Of a stretch of 64,000 bases of DNA, positions 1 to 15,400 are shown piece after piece. Source of the DNA: Rhopalosiphum padi (taxonomy: Eukaryota; Arthropoda; Insecta; Hemiptera; Aphididae); the NCBI RefSeq assembly GCF_020882245.1, contig NC_083598.1, positions 17,291,178-17,355,177 of the forward strand, given 5' to 3'. Within the stretch, counting starts at the first letter, position 1, and every line of letters begins with the position of its first letter. The notes beneath the pieces were generated by a model. The model saw nothing but the letters and a program-made list of their open reading frames with translations, was not told where the DNA came from and did not search any database. Both the position numbers and the translations under genes were made by a program.

Positions 1-470
1 CTAACTCAACTTAGTTTATAGATCTATGTATATACCATATAGTTTTTTTACGAAATAATTATTGATAATATCGAATAAAATTTGTTTTTTTTTATTACAA
101 TCCTACTACAATCCTAAAAGGCAAGATTATGGACGTTTCTCACCAGTAAATACCATCACCAAATAATAATTAAATTTCCTTGAATATTAAAATATGTATG
201 ATTTTTTTATAATTAAATAAAAATCATATTTAAGTAATTTTAAGGGTATTCGTTGAGTTCAAAAGATGTTCGTAACATTTTTTTTTTTAACAGTTTCGAA
301 GGCATTTAATACTAGTCGTCAATAATACACCAATTCGTATCAGAATAATTCTTCGGTAAAAGCCGCTGCAGTACAAACCGGTTTTGCTCACCTCACACAA
401 TACAACTCTATAAAATAGTAATACCATATAGTGGTATAGTTTATAATAGTAAAAAAATAATCTATACTCT
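1..470. other. AT-rich intergenic DNA, nothing recognised
   Basis: No coding-like frame, RNA gene or bounded repeat was seen. Homopolymer A/T runs are frequent. Confidence 0.7.
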
Positions 471-490
471 AGTAGTAGTAGTAGTAGTAT

Positions 491-573
<83 letters not shown>

Positions 574-600
574 ATAGTAATAGTAGTATTAGTAAAGTAG
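471..600. repeat. (AGT)n trinucleotide microsatellite
   Basis: About 130 bp of nearly perfect AGT repeats, interrupted by a few AAT/ATT units at both ends (for example near 490 and 573-590). The pure core has over 25 units. It should be highly polymorphic. It is not in any plausible reading frame. Confidence 0.97.
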
Positions 601-3600
601 TACCGTATAGCGTAGTAATATTATGTATACAGTTTTATAGTACATAATATAATAATAAACGAACGCGACACGACGCAGCATAATTATTACACGTCGCCCG
701 TCATCGTGATAACGAATCGGACGGTTTCTATTTTTTTTTCTCTCTGCGTCTTAATTATAATTTTTATACATGTACACCCGAATCGATTAACGCCTGTATA
801 CGCGCAATAATCGAACAACACTCGTTGTAATAAAGTGTAAACATTGCTGCGGAAAGTACGAACGAATTTTGCACGCCCGTTACAGTTTTACCGATATACA
901 CGTAGATATATATATAATTATCCCACGCACGTGAAACCGAGTGTCGCGTTATACAAATATGTACACAATAATTAGCACCCAAAAGAACCTCACGCATGCA
1001 CTGTACGTCTATTATAATATAATAAACGGCAACACACCATACACTATAATACATCATCCGTACATTTTATTCTCGAACATATTACATAATATTATGACCG
1101 ATGATGTGCTTTGCATATTTTGCTCACTCTTATGTCTAGTAGTATAGACTATAGAGACGTAAAGTATCATAATTTATAGTAAATTAATGAGTATTAATAA
1201 TATACTTATTGTATATTGTAATGGGTTTTGTAGGTATAAAACATTTTTTTTATAAAAAAAAAAGAACTTTGTTATATAGAACTATAGAAGTAACATATGT
1301 GATATAAATTAAAATACAAATAGTACATCTAAATACATCTGATATAGTACATTGAAACGATATTGTATTATATCTACAAGAAAAGTACATATATAATATG
1401 CGCAGGCGGTGTACACAATTTATTACATTATTATCAACAGCGTTCTATCGAAATTTGAGCCTACGAAGTATAACTGAGTATAACATTTATACTTTTAATA
1501 CTTTAATATTATGATATGTGAATTGAAAACAAATACGCGTGGTTGGTGTTTTTGTATAAAAATAAAAATAAAATTATCCAATTGACGGGCGTATGAAAAG
1601 TGAAACTGAACGTAGAAAATGTGTATGTGTATATAATGTATATACTTATATATATACTATAATATACATCGCTGAACAAACTGTGTATAATGACGAATGG
1701 ACGACCTACATGCCAAGGTTCCCAGTATATATGCGTTTTCGCAATAAATAAATAAAACCTCAGTAGTAGGTACCTCACCGGAATGACATAGTCAATCTTA
1801 AAATATCCTTTTACATCCTGAAGTACCTATACATAAACAGCACACACAAATCCACCCTAACGAAGTCAATTGTTGTGCGTTTCGACGTACAAACTCGAGT
1901 TCATTTCAAAACCGATATTTTTAACGTAATTACAATTATTTGTTTAATAATAATGGTAACAATGACGGTTAGACATTATGTTATAGTTGTTTTACAGTAA
2001 ACTAGACACATGCAGTAAGTATTTTGTAAGTTTGTAACGCTCGACGAGTGACGACAAATGCGCGCACCCCATACATGTACAAAAAAACAATATACCATTA
2101 TAACAAAAGAACATATTATAATATTATGCATCGTGTACACACAATACACGCACATGTATAAATGTTTTAACGATAAGCCAATCACAATTTAATTTCGATT
2201 TGTAACTCGTTCAGTCTCGACTATCGATATTATGGCGGTATCAATATATATATTATGTATACAAGGGTGTATTAGTGAAGGGTATTCCCATTCAATAATA
2301 TATTTGTAAAGAAATATGTATGCGCATGAAAATGAAGTATTTTATAGATATTTATATATTATTTTAAATAGGTATATTATACCTACTACTGTCGGTATTA
2401 CGGAAATGCTTGCATTGATATTTTTTGATTTAATTTTTGTCAATGATTTGTTGACCATACCTAATGATGATTATCAATTGATAGTGATTGGTTGGAAAGG
2501 GGGCTTAGAAAATTGGTTATTTCACTGTAATATGTAAATATTAAAAAATAATAATTTATGCAATAATAAAGTTTTTTTTAATTTAATTAAATCATCGTTA
2601 CAACATAGCAAATATTTTTAAAAAGTTAGAAAATAATCATGTCAACCAAAGTTCGGCAAGAGAAAAAATAATTTTTTTGTACCATATACTAACATGGTAC
2701 TAAATTCTCTCTATCACCTTAAAGTTTTTACAAAACATCCACTATAATAATAACTGATAACCAAATTTTGCTACAAACTACTGAGTAACTAATGTTGTTT
2801 TTTAACACACTACAAATCGATTGTAATTGAATAAATAACTAAAAAATAGTCATTTATAAAACAAAATATATTGTAAATAGACAATACTATATAATATACA
2901 ATTTATAAATACCAATAATAACTACATATGTATTAGTAAGACTTTAATACTATAATTGTAACAATAATTTTAAGGATTTTTAATGAATGTGAAACAAAAC
3001 ATTTTTTCGGTAACTTATTCTAAAAAAAAAAGTAATGGCCTATATCCAAAAAAAAATATTAATCAATGTATCCCAGATTCCGGACCGTGATATTATTTCG
3101 ACAAAACATGAGATCATAAATACATAAAAAAAACCTATAATAACGGCGGCGTGTCAAAATCATTATATATATACATAATAAGGTACCATCACCACGATAA
3201 CGCTACATTCCACAAAAAAAAAAACGCATCATATAGGTATTTATATTTGAATTGAATATATAGTTATATATAGGTACAACAATAGTTGTATTACGTGGTG
3301 ATTATATATATTGTTTGGACGAACAATTAACACACCTATTTAACCAGCAGGCCTGATGCACTATATAGGTTTTACCAGCCTATATACCTATGTGTATTAA
3401 TATAATATTTTAATCTGCGTGTATATGCGTGTAGTATGGACATATTATAAGCATATTACACCGATAATAATCGGAGTTCATAGGGTAAAGTAGGAGTTAA
3501 TACACTGCAGCTGAGGGTGCAGTGATAACGGTATATTATTATACGATCTTCGTATAAACTTTAGTCAGCCATCCTTGCAACTGCCTATATAAACATCAAC

Positions 3601-4059
3601 CAAGCAAAAAATCCCAATCACACACCACCGATAGGCGATAACAGAGGAAGAGTATTCTTAACAATAATTCTTGTATATTTATATTTTAGTTATATCATTA
3701 ATAATATAATACTAATTATTGTGAACGATCGAAGGACGCCGCCGTATATATATGACTCGTATGAGTCGTATGACTATCTCGAACGTAGTATAACTACTGA
3801 GTGTGTGTGTTAAATACGTGGACGCGGTTATTGCGTTTGAAAAATCCATAACGCTCCGACACAATGAAAACTGTTCAAATTCGAACTTTTTTCCTTCCCT
3901 CGTCCCGCACGTACCACTACAAGTACTCACCCTCTATTTCTTGCAACACGTATCTCTACCACCCCTATTCGCTCTCATACCCCTTCTTTACAAGCAGTCG
4001 CAGTGACTATAGTACGGTCGCCAAATCGTGTATATATAACAAATTGTTGGCGTCTTTTA

Positions 4060-4095
<36 letters not shown>

Positions 4096-5600
4096 CAGTC
4101 CAATCGTGTATAATATGTACAAACACGTTGGCTGATGATACTTTATCTACGGCGATTGAAAAACTTTCACGTATCCTAAAAGGAGTTATTTCTATTGAAT
4201 TTTATTGACGAGGGAATTTGCTCGGAACCGTGTGTTGTCACCCGTCCTCCACCAATCGCCATTTCCGCGGTGAGCGTCGTGATTAACACTCCGTTTCATT
4301 ACTATATAGCTACGACTAGAAGACGGTGAGAGAAAATGTAATTTACAGAATATCTTATATATGTACGTTTTAAAGCGATCGAGAAGAACGGTTGCCTACA
4401 CTCTAGTCATTGGTAGAGTACAATATTGTTGTCGTTTATAAGCATAAAATAATATAATATTTTTATATCTGCGGTGAAAGTTAGTTTTCTGCGATTTTTT
4501 ATACGTGTGGGGGGTCAAACCTGGAGCGATTACTAGTTGAAAACTATTTACAACTTAACTACTATATTATAGACGTTTAAGCTGTACTATACTCGTTTTC
4601 ATTCGTAGTAAATAGTATTTAATAAAGGTTAAGCCTAACTTATAACGGTATAAGCACGCTTAGATTGAAAAAAGTAATAGGTTTTGTAAAAATACAATTA
4701 TCGTTTTTGATCTTCATAATCGCAATACTATATAATATATAATAGTAATACAGACGTATATACAGTATATTATGTTAATTGCAACGGACACGCGTTACGT
4801 CATTCGTTTAGAACTCGAATAATATTTTTGTTGTTCTTCTAATTATTATTGTTTTTCGGTATAATATTATTATACACAATATGCACATAGACAATCGTGG
4901 CAATTCACCAACTACTACTATAAACTACTACCTACGTCGTTACTCGCTACATCTGACACACTTGCGCACACTCGAATCGCGTTGTGTTTTTCGACCGCAC
5001 ATACAATGGCAGTGTATTGCGTGTAAATAAACCGTAGGTATATTATAAAATTAATATTTATTTTCAAATAAATAAATATTGTTATTATTATACTACAACC
5101 GTCATTGACGAATCCACCGTAATCGTATTATCGCGTATTGTTGCATATTATTATTTTTTTTACACGTCGTACATGACTATATAGTCCACGATCGACAGCA
5201 ATAACAATATTATACAATAAACGCTGCTGCCCGTTGTGCGACCGTAATATGACCATTTGACTGAATAATAATAAAAAATAAAAAATGACAATATATAATA
5301 ATATGACAAATCACGAACGCGTAATAATAATAATATCATCATCACCGCCGCCACCGCGTGAGTTGTAAGTAAACTATAAACGTACTGACGTACGGTGGAG
5401 GACGGAGTACCTATATATTAATACGATTTCAAATAGACGTTCCGCACACTGCGGGTAAATAAGTAAGAGCGCAAACGGATGCAAACAAAAAAAAAAATCA
5501 GTGTAATTCGATAATTGTTTTCCGCAGACGTGTAATAATAGGAGAAAAACATCTATACAACACTATACTACTATAGGTATATAGCTATAGCACACGACTA
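601..5600. other. AT-rich intergenic DNA
   Basis: Apart from the (TC)n tract, this stretch holds only AT-rich sequence. Open frames near 764-1147 and 3803-4208 translate to Y/I/S/L-rich peptides without domain character. A small hairpin, GTACCAT..ATGGTAC, lies near 2680-2701. Confidence 0.65.
4062..4092. repeat. (TC)n microsatellite
   Basis: Fifteen or so uninterrupted CT dinucleotides. On the minus strand this is a GAGA tract, which could bind GAGA factor-type proteins, but no adjacent core promoter was recognised. Confidence 0.95.
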
Positions 5601-6400
5601 CCAATACTTATAAACTATACGCTCGCCGCCACACGCGCACGTCGACTCCTCCGCCTTCTCCTCCGCCTCATCTGTATCTTCCTCGCCAATCTCCGAGCGT
5701 AATAATTTCACGACGGTTCCCCGATCGATATGCGTATACACGCACAAAGGATAGAAGTTTATGGAAACGAAAATTGTATCTTGCATCGTACCGCTGTTTC
5801 CGAAAAAAAAATATGATACAATTTCGTCGGAAAACTATACAAACTGCGAAACGCACGACAACAAATCAAAAACTCTGTGCATGCGACGAGAGAAAAAAAA
5901 TGTATGTAATTAAAAGGCACTTGGTTCTCTTGGGAGGGTGGGCCGCTCGTTAATCCTGTATAGGGTGGCAGGGGTGGTGTAAACTAACCGTTTCCGGTGT
6001 GACCGTCGCGGCGGCAGTATAACGTTGTCCGACTGTTGAGCGTCATTGTTGCAGTAATGGACCGCCGTCGTCGTCGAGTTATTTCGAGGCGGCTTAATCG
6101 AATCTGCTGGCGCGCTGCCATCGGCCATCGGCAAAAGTCACGCGCACAATCTGGCTGACAAAATTCGTGTCGCGTATCCGGATTATTGATTTCGCACGTC
6201 GTCGTTGACGCCACCGATCATCGAAGTTATGTATCATAAAGTCCGCACGAGATCTAATAGCTAGTATAGCTACCGATGTGGCGAATTATACGACGAAACG
6301 GCCGAAAAAGCACGAAACGTACAAATTCCGTACATGATCCCAGACGCCCTCCCGCATGCGTTTATGCACTGTGAAGTTTGTTGTAGAGGTCTTCCTCCCC
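5600..6400. other. CpG-rich patch, possible regulatory DNA
   Basis: Base composition rises sharply, with frequent CG dinucleotides. Short overlapping open frames on the minus strand (5598-6214) are Arg-rich and show no domain. It could be a promoter or enhancer, but no paired core-promoter motifs were found. Confidence 0.4.
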
Positions 6401-7009
6401 GTTTGGAAAAATATTAAAAATTTAAACTAATAATTAGTGATCACTTTCAAACATATTTTGTTTATCGATACTTGGTAACGGGTGTTACTAAAATTACTGC
6501 AATTGAATTGTGAAGATAAAATCCATAATATTATATTATGTGGTTTTGTACTTTTTTTAATTCAAGATTAATACCGAGAGATAGATATTTTGTTCAACGA
6601 GTCAATGGCAATATGTCCTTATTATCGAAACGTACATCTCGCGATGTCGTTCGGATAGTACCCTAGTACCTACCAATGGTTTCTTGTATTACGTGACGTA
6701 ACAATAAAACGTCACGGACCGAGTTCCGCAAAATCGTAACGCTCGAGGATTTTTCACAGCGTACTCGACAAGCAATGTTTACTTTACAATCGAACGCGTT
6801 CGGTGGCGGAAAAATACCAAAAATACAACGATGTGATGACTTACGGCAACACGCGTATTAAAAAATAGTTGTGCCTGTTACAGTAGTACGTATAAACACT
6901 GTATAAACTACATCGTAGAGATAGGTATTGTACACATTATTATTTATTACAGTGAAATTCGTTACATATGACATTAATATTTAATATAAATTTATAATAT
7001 TATAATAAT

Positions 7010-8880
7010 ATCATGTATTACAGCGAGTGCAACGGCTCGCGGCGGGAGGCGGCGGATAGAAGTTTAGAACGAATGTGTGCATGCGTGTGTGTGTGTGCAC
7101 GCGCCCGCGCGTCAGTGTTGCACATCGTCAGCGGCGGCGGGGGGGAGGGGAATACAGACGCACGCACTCACACCGCCATACCTATCATATTGTTTGGCGG
7201 AAGGGGGAAACGCAGTGTAAACTCACTCGGCGCGACGGCAACGAAAATAATATATATATATATATTATATATATATATAATACTGTAATAAGGCGTCCCT
7301 TGGTCGTCGTGTGTAATGGAACAACCCGATAATGATATGAAACAACCACACACACACACAAACGCACTGGCACATAAATGTACACAAGGCGCGCGCTACG
7401 GCACGTAGGCGAACGGCGAGACTCAACGGTGTGCCGGGGGAGGAGCAGTAGGAGGGGAACAAACACATCGCCGCGGGTCGTCAAATTTCGACCTTTTTTT
7501 TGTTTTTATTTTTCACTACTCTGCGTAGTCCCGTGTCTCTTCGCGACTCTCGTCCGGTTTTTCGGATAGACGTTTTTATTACTAATATAATACATTATTA
7601 TTATTATGTTTATCATCATTTTCATCGTTCACCGTGTTTATTGTTATTTGTGTGACGTACAACAGGCGTGCGCTGCCGCGAGAAATCGTAATCACTGCTG
7701 CGAGGACAGTAAAATATAATAATATTTATGGAAATATACTGTTCGCCGGACCTAACCCACCTACCTTGGCTACCTTTACATTTACGGTGACGACGAGACA
7801 CGCACACGCCAGTTTAAGGGTTAAATCCCGATTTTTCGACCGATTTAATTTCGATAAGTGTTTTACTCCAATGGTCGACCATACAAAAATATCCACTTGG
7901 TCTTCTGTAATCGCCTTTTGCAACGCCGGTCGCCGACGCATCATTGTCCCGACATACGTCAAACGGCGCGTTGAGCGTCAGTTGTAGACGATCGTCAATT
8001 GCGAAAAAAATAACAAACCGCCGCGGATGTTGGGTTCGTAACTCGTAAGAAACGACAATGGAATGTCTTCCGACGAATTACAAGGAAAGAAAATATAAAA
8101 GAACGAACAAAGTGACATTCCGGCCGAGAGTCGAACACGCAGTAGTGTACCATAGTGTGAGTGGATCGTGTCCGATTTCAATTCGAAAACCAGTTCTGCA
8201 TAAAACAAAACTGCACATACACACCTTTATTATTATTACCTGCCCAGTCGGTCTATACTTGCAATCGATAAGGTCGACCGATGCAGCAACAACAAAGACG
8301 ACGCGCATTTTATACATATTTATTTTCGCTATGTTTCGCCGATTAAAATTGTCAATAATAATATTTTTGTGCGCCCCTCGCACAGTTATTATTAAACAGA
8401 GTACACACATTGTACCCGGTACTATTATTATTATTATTATCATTTTTATTATTTATGGTATTAATTATTACTGGCTTAGCGACAGTGCGACGGCTAAGCA
8501 GCTACCGCCGCGCGGTAACACCAGAAAACCGTAAAATTACCGTCGATAGGCACAATGCTCCCCGCGACCGGTTTTGCGCGCCAAACCCCACTCCTCGCAC
8601 TGCTCCGACCGACATTTGTTCGGCGGCGTTCTCTCTTTCCGTTCTCCCCGCTTTTTACCGCGTGTCAATCGCGCCGCAATTTTCCCGTTCGCACGAATAA
8701 TAATTGTTATTACGTCGCGCCCGACCGATTTTTTGACTGCGTTTTTCGTATAACTCTCTCGCCAGCTATACGACCTACCTACTATATAATCACTTTTACA
8801 CTACGTTTACACAATTACACCACCGTGTGTTGTACTGTTGTACGCACTTTATACCTACGTAGACACGGCCAAACCGCCAA
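7010..8880. other. Large CpG-rich patch, possible regulatory DNA or untranslated exon
   Basis: Nearly 1.9 kb of CpG-rich sequence with GT, TA and CA microsatellites. Open frames occur on both strands (for example 7634-7987 plus, 7726-7962 minus, 8058-8534 plus), as expected from reduced stop-codon frequency. None shows a recognisable domain or splice-supported continuation. Confidence 0.4.
7249..7282. repeat. (TA)n tract within a CpG-rich patch
   Basis: Two runs of TA dinucleotides meeting at a TATTATA junction, giving a self-complementary stretch between otherwise GC-rich sequences. Confidence 0.9.
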
Positions 8881-11800
8881 ACCATAGAAAAACTGAAGTA
8901 ATTTTTTTTCACGAATTCAAGACACGCGTCAGATGTTTATTCATTTTTTACGTCACGGGCTAGGAGGAGCGGTTGGGTTGACGGATCTTCGTGCCGGATC
9001 CCGGACGGTACGGACTCTGGCTGACACACTGACCTCTTTATCCAGTTTATCCTCTGAAATAGACGTATCATAACTTGAGAAGTCTAGCACTGACAATTGA
9101 GGAATATCAATATATCATCAAAACCTTTGCATATCTGTAAGACTATGCACGTCTATATGTGCGTCATAAGTTCAATGTTGTCGCGTACAATTTGTTTTTC
9201 TTCAAGATTTTTAAAAGTATCATGTATTCTGCGACTGACCTACACGTGCTTTCGTCTTTTATTAGTATATTATAGTACCTTTTTTCACTAGTGCTTTATA
9301 TTTTCCTATTCATATTATATATATAATATGTTTCAAAAATAAAAAAATGTCAATTTCCTTAGTTAAAACAGCAAATTTCTGAAATGTTCATACAAAGTAT
9401 AAAATCGTTAAAACATAAGCTTAATGACACACATAAAATTAAGATTTACAAATGATAAGTAGATAAGTAGAGTATTATTAAAATGTTTAATATAATAAAA
9501 TATTAAATAGTCACTAATATAGCTGCAAAAATTGTAAACATATTAAACTATGTTAAAAGTTCGTTTCAAATTTTCGAAACGTTTGAGTTTGTAATTTCAA
9601 TGTATGACAAAAAGAGCACGGATTTGATCATTTTTTTAAAATCTAACTAACGGGTAACGGCCAACTACGCAAAGCTTACCGCTCTTTGGTAAAATATCAG
9701 AAATTACACCATTTGTTGACGTGCAGCCAACAACGTATTCATTTTATACGAGTTTAATATTGTATAGTCGATATCTCTAAATACGATATCTCTCACTCGA
9801 CATTTCGGACGACCTCTCCGCGTCGCTGCTTATCAACAAAACTATTTATATACACACACACACGTTTGTTTAACGCCACTTGATCGTTATTATATCATAT
9901 GATATATACCACAACATACTTTGTTCGCAACTTGTGTATGCATATTATTCTCGTAATCGCTTCAAACATTTATGAAAACGGTATTATTTTACACAGTAGA
10001 CGATATGGCGAGAGTTGAGGATTATGTACTAAGAATTCATAAATTATTATCATGGGAATTACTGATTTCGACGTGTGAACGTCTATGATGGTATCGAACG
10101 CTCCTGCGGTTCCCGAAACTGAACAAAACAAATAATAAATTGCATTATGAAATTTGATCGAAAAATGTATTCGGTAATATTATAAAATTATAATAATATA
10201 TCATTCAACTTCTTCTCTGAAGTATAAAATACACTATATATAATTTTCTTTCAACGTTCAACGTTATCGCAAATTACGTAGAAGTTGTTGCTCGCGGCTC
10301 TATGCTACACAGCTGATATTACCCGAACGTGCCAAATCCCCAATTTCGCTTAATTCGATTTACGCACATTTACGAGATGTTTATTTATTCGTTTGACGTA
10401 TGCGTTTGTTACGATTTGATACGACGATAACCGAAAATAATATATATTTCTATTACATATTATAATAATATTATCGCTATCTAAATAATGACGCATTCGT
10501 TACTATATTAGTCATAAGATCACAACTTTATAAGAATATATTAGTATTATGTTTAACAGTGACGCACAGTAGTATTGTAGCAGAGGTAATAAAAAAATGA
10601 GTTTTACGGTAAAATACCAAATCTCGACGATTTGCCAACGCCCGGAGCGAGACAATGTTAGAGAGACACGTCAATAATAATAATAATAATAAAACAAATC
10701 AACAACAAGGATTATGAGTGAACACTCAGAGTTAATCGTTAAAAATAAAATGATAAAAACCTACGAACCTGTAAAATAACAACGATGGCGTTTTTTAATT
10801 ATTGTCGAGGCGCTACTGCAGCCAACAGGTACGCGATTTTGATAATCTGCGAATAGGTCGAGTACACTTGTGAAAGACCCTATTTTCGATGTAAAAATTT
10901 GTTTCATTAGAAATCGTTATTAACTATATACTATATTACAATGATATAAAACGGCGCCGGACGATTCGATTAGTGACTATTTTCAGACTCGTTATCAAGA
11001 AGCGCAATACGTTATATGCTGTTATTTCGACGTCGTTATCGTTTGCGGTTTCGAGAATGATAATCATTCGAAAATAAAACTATTTAATTATATAATACTA
11101 TAAAACAATATTACTTATTAGTATAATTTAATCATGGGGTTAGGATTTTTATGACCTTAAAACAACAAAATACATGCAAATATTCCCAAACAACATTTTA
11201 CACCTTATAGTATACCCTTAAAACAATCAAATTGCATGATAAAATGTGTTATAAACCGTTAAATACTATTCACTATTCATTCAATATAAATTATAATAAT
11301 ATCATACATTTTTAATAGATTATTATTTTATTAATAGAACACGTTTCACATTCGCGCGTTCTCATGAATTGTGACACCAACAATGCTTACCTATGGTCGG
11401 TATTGCCTACGGGCGTGTCTGTAAAACTAAAATACCGTAATATTGTACCATGTATGACAATGACACGTTTATGTAGCGTCAACGAATACTCGCAAATACT
11501 GGTAAATGTAATCATAAAATAAGATATTTTTAAAAATGTTCCTTGCAATTTAAAGCCAAACAAAGATGACCTGCATCTTATAAAATTTATAAAAAAAATA
11601 AACAAAAAAATTTGTGAAAACTGAAAATATGCATTTCTGCCGAAAATATAAAAATAGTCAGAATAAAATCGATATAGAAATTTCTATGTCGTTGCAAACG
11701 GTTAAAGAATTTGATCTTCGGTGTACAAAACTATAGAAGACATAAACATCCGAACCAAAGTGATTATTAACCGTATGTGTCGATACGAAACGCTGCATTA
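8881..11800. other. AT-rich intergenic DNA, nothing recognised
   Basis: There is no convincing gene, RNA or bounded element. A TTTCAAATTTTCGAAA-type hairpin occurs near 9565-9582. Confidence 0.65.
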
Positions 11801-12470
11801 AAAACGACACGGCGTTATAGAGGGTAGACGAAAAGAACAGAGCACGGAGGAAAAAACGCGACGAGTGCGTTTTTATATTATTATTGTACCCATCGGTCCG
11901 CCGACGTCGTCGCCGTATCACCCCTCCCTCCCACCCGGACTAAGACCCCCCATCCTAATCATCGTTGTCCGGATGAATGACGACAGATTATAATGCGCAC
12001 ACACGGACCCATAAATACACGCAGACACACACAAGCAAGCGCACGCCGCGGGAGACGAGTATGACGAACATGGCTGCTGCTCGGGGAGAGCACAATACAC
12101 ACGCACACACACACACACGAGGTCCGCCTGCCATTGCCGTCGATTCGTATATTATCGTGTTATTATTATTATTATGTGTTTTAAATAAAAATTATTGTTG
12201 CCCGACGACCGAAACGAGTTCTAACATTTATTATACGGATCCTCCGCGAACGCATAAATGGTAATTTTATACGCACGCTCGAACACTGTAATATTTACTA
12301 CTACTGTACGGTACACTGTTGTACTGAGCAGTGGCCAGTGACTGCCTAATAACGATATTATTATATCTATAGTATTTTTACACTACTATGCAGGAGACGC
12401 GGACGGTCAACGGTCGGTCTATGAGAACTATTTCCTGCAGTCCGAGAAATTGGTATTTTTTTCGAACCCA
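11800..12470. other. CpG-rich patch with CA repeats
   Basis: The GC-rich segment includes CGCCGACGTCGTCGCCG near 11899 and two CA-rich runs. No supported exon was found. Confidence 0.4.
12095..12119. repeat. (CA)n microsatellite
   Basis: A short CA-rich run with one CG interruption. Similar CA-rich sequence occurs at 11998-12040. Confidence 0.85.
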
Positions 12471-15400
12471 AAACGATACGCGTTTCGACTGTTTAAATGT
12501 TATTACTCACCTGACCCTATTATTCAACTATTAAACACGAAGAATCGGCCTGAACCTGTCACTGTAGAAACTGCTTTGCGCCATGTGTAATGTGTTCGTG
12601 TCTTCGTCTTACAAACGCACACCATGTCAAATTTACGGATAGCAGAACCGATTAGATTAAATTCAATGCATTAAAATATATTTTCAAAATGTCCGTATAG
12701 TTGATCGAAAAATGTGGGACAATAATTTTCGGCCATATCTCTGGCCTTATCGTTAAACCATTCGAACTTTATAGACGTGTGTTTATGTATATATGTTATT
12801 ATGTTATAGTTTCGTTTTCGTAGAAATGACACAAATAAGAGAGCACTTGTGAATCCATTTGATTATATATTTTTTAAGAATCGCGTGAGTAAACGCACGC
12901 AGCCCGAGTTACATAAATAAACACAAAACGTCGGATCGTGATAACGTAATCTAATATAGATTAAGTGTTTACGTAACCGAAAGTTTCCACGGGACTAGCC
13001 CAAATTAAAATTTAATAGCTGTCTGGTCGTTTAATAATAAGCCGTGTCAGAGACCAAATATAATAAGTTAGACGATTTGCGGTAAATTACAGGATATTAA
13101 TAAAATCGCGCACGCGAATTTTTGAATAAAACAATCCTAAGACGGCGTTCTATTCATTAATGCGTGTATAAACTATCTTATGACTTATGAGCAAACCATA
13201 TTCTAATAATTGTTTGTTTGACAAACTGTTAACATTTTTGTTAGTTTCATACGTTTTAGTTTAATCATAATAATGATAAATGATAATAAATTGATAATAA
13301 TAATTATTATTTCGAACGCCACGCCGTTGCTGTAACAACAAATTAGCACGTTTCATTCCACAGAATTCAGGCTCGAAGTAGCGTTATTGATTTTTGTATT
13401 CATATAATATGGAGTGAATACAGGAAAAAAAAACGTAAACAAATATAAATAGAGAAACATTAAAAACAAATATGATGGAAAAGCCAATAGGACTTTAACA
13501 TCCTTGGCCGTTTTTCGACTGTATTCTTACATTTTATCGAACGCGACAGTATACATTTTACGAATGAAATACGAAATTTCTATGGATCGTCGATAAATCG
13601 TCGTTAATTAAAAATTTAAAACGGACTTGGCACCGACGACCGTCGATCATAGGAGCCTTGGAGGAGTTTGGACCGCTACCGAGAACTCTATACGAATGGT
13701 CGCGATTATACCTCTGTTTAATTATTACAATTAATTATATGCTGTTATGATTTTTCGAAGAATTCGTAAAATATAATTTTGTATCATTGATTACCATGGT
13801 TATGAGTGTTATGACTATTATGACATGACTTTATAAGTAATTATGATTATGACTATTGTCTAATTAATATTGATCATTATGAAGTGAATCCCGGTGGAAG
13901 GCATAATAATTATTTTAACTAATATTTTTTACTAATTCTTCACAAATTCATTCGCCAACTAGTCCAACTCTTCATCAAACTTCGTTTCCGGTTCAAAATT
14001 GATCGATAATTAATAATATTATCGTCACAATGTCGAATACAAAATTTTTTCAAATCGTATGTATTTGTGTATCAATATTATTGATGATGCGATCGTATAA
14101 AAACTAACGTCCGCCTTTTATCCTTGGCGTGTTTTCAATTTTCTAATTTTTTTCTACACCGTAAACCGGGAACTTGTTACGAACAAAAAATTTTAAAAAA
14201 AACACGCAACAATGCACACACACGTTTTCGCGCAGCGCAGACGGTTTTAAAAACATTAAACAAAATATATTTCCAATAATATTATTGTTTCGTCGGCGGT
14301 CCCAAGAGCACGTCGTCCAAACGAACAATAATCGGGTTAAGTATAATATTATTATGAAAAATGAAAAAACGTTAGTCAAAATATTGAAATAATACTATGG
14401 CGGGGGCAACGGCGTGCCAATAATAATTATCATGCAACCACCAATAAAATTATTCGAAAACAACTGGATCCTTGATTTTTTTTAATAGTAATAAAAAAAT
14501 AATATTCTCGTTTTCGTTTATTTCTCTACGGCGCTCGTGTATAATATTATATTAATAACACTCCATTACCTTGTGTAACCACTCGAAATTGTAGGTTTAA
14601 CACTTCATAGTGTAGGTATATTATTGTTACACACTTACACGCAGAACACACACAAATGCACGCGTGCACGGTGGATCGTTGGCGTTTCGATATTTTTTTA
14701 ATAAAAATTTACGAGAATAATAAAAAGAATACCTGATTTTGTGCGCGAACTATCGATCTACCGTAAAGCGTGTAGACCACCACCACGTTTCAATTCGATT
14801 ATAATTCATAAATTATGATAAAATTGTATAGGTACGTCATATTAATAAACTATGAGACGGTCCGATATAAAATATTATTATCAACTATCACGAGACCTAT
14901 AAAATCTATAGATGGGTGTGGTATTAGTCTGGTCATTAGAAATAAAATCCATACGATTTAATTAAAAGACTTATGAAGTTATGACATAATTAAAAAAACA
15001 TGATTTTTCAAGGAAATAATTTGAAGTTTAAAATCACTGCACAAAGATGTTTGCATCTTTTTGTAATATAATATATTAATTTTAAATATTCGTTTTAAAA
15101 TAAAATGTATGAATGCTTGAAAATTTAATCTGTCGCATTTTTACAATACGCAAATACTTATTAAGCTGAATATTAATTATATTTACACGATAACGTGAAA
15201 CAAGAAACAACTCAACAGTCACACTTTATATTAATGTAGGTACTGGACTTGATTTAAGTTAGATTGAAGTGATTTTGCTATATTTTTTCTTGTCAGGTGT
15301 AAAATTTCGTAGATATTTTTCCTTTAGATCTTCTCGAGGAGTTTCTTGGTATTGTGTTTGAGTTTAGTTCTGAATTCTGAAATCTAGGAATTTGGATAGT

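Noticed and set aside
471..600. CRISPR-like array
   Set aside because: It is a simple trinucleotide microsatellite without spacers.
7726..7962. Minus-strand frame with a protein-like peptide (RRRPALQKAITEDQVDIF...)
   Set aside because: No family resemblance, no flanking splice or promoter evidence, and opposite-strand frames are equally open in this CpG-rich patch.
12440..12490. GGGTTCGAA word on the minus strand
   Set aside because: It is followed by poly-A rather than the B-box NTCC, and no cloverleaf can be folded.
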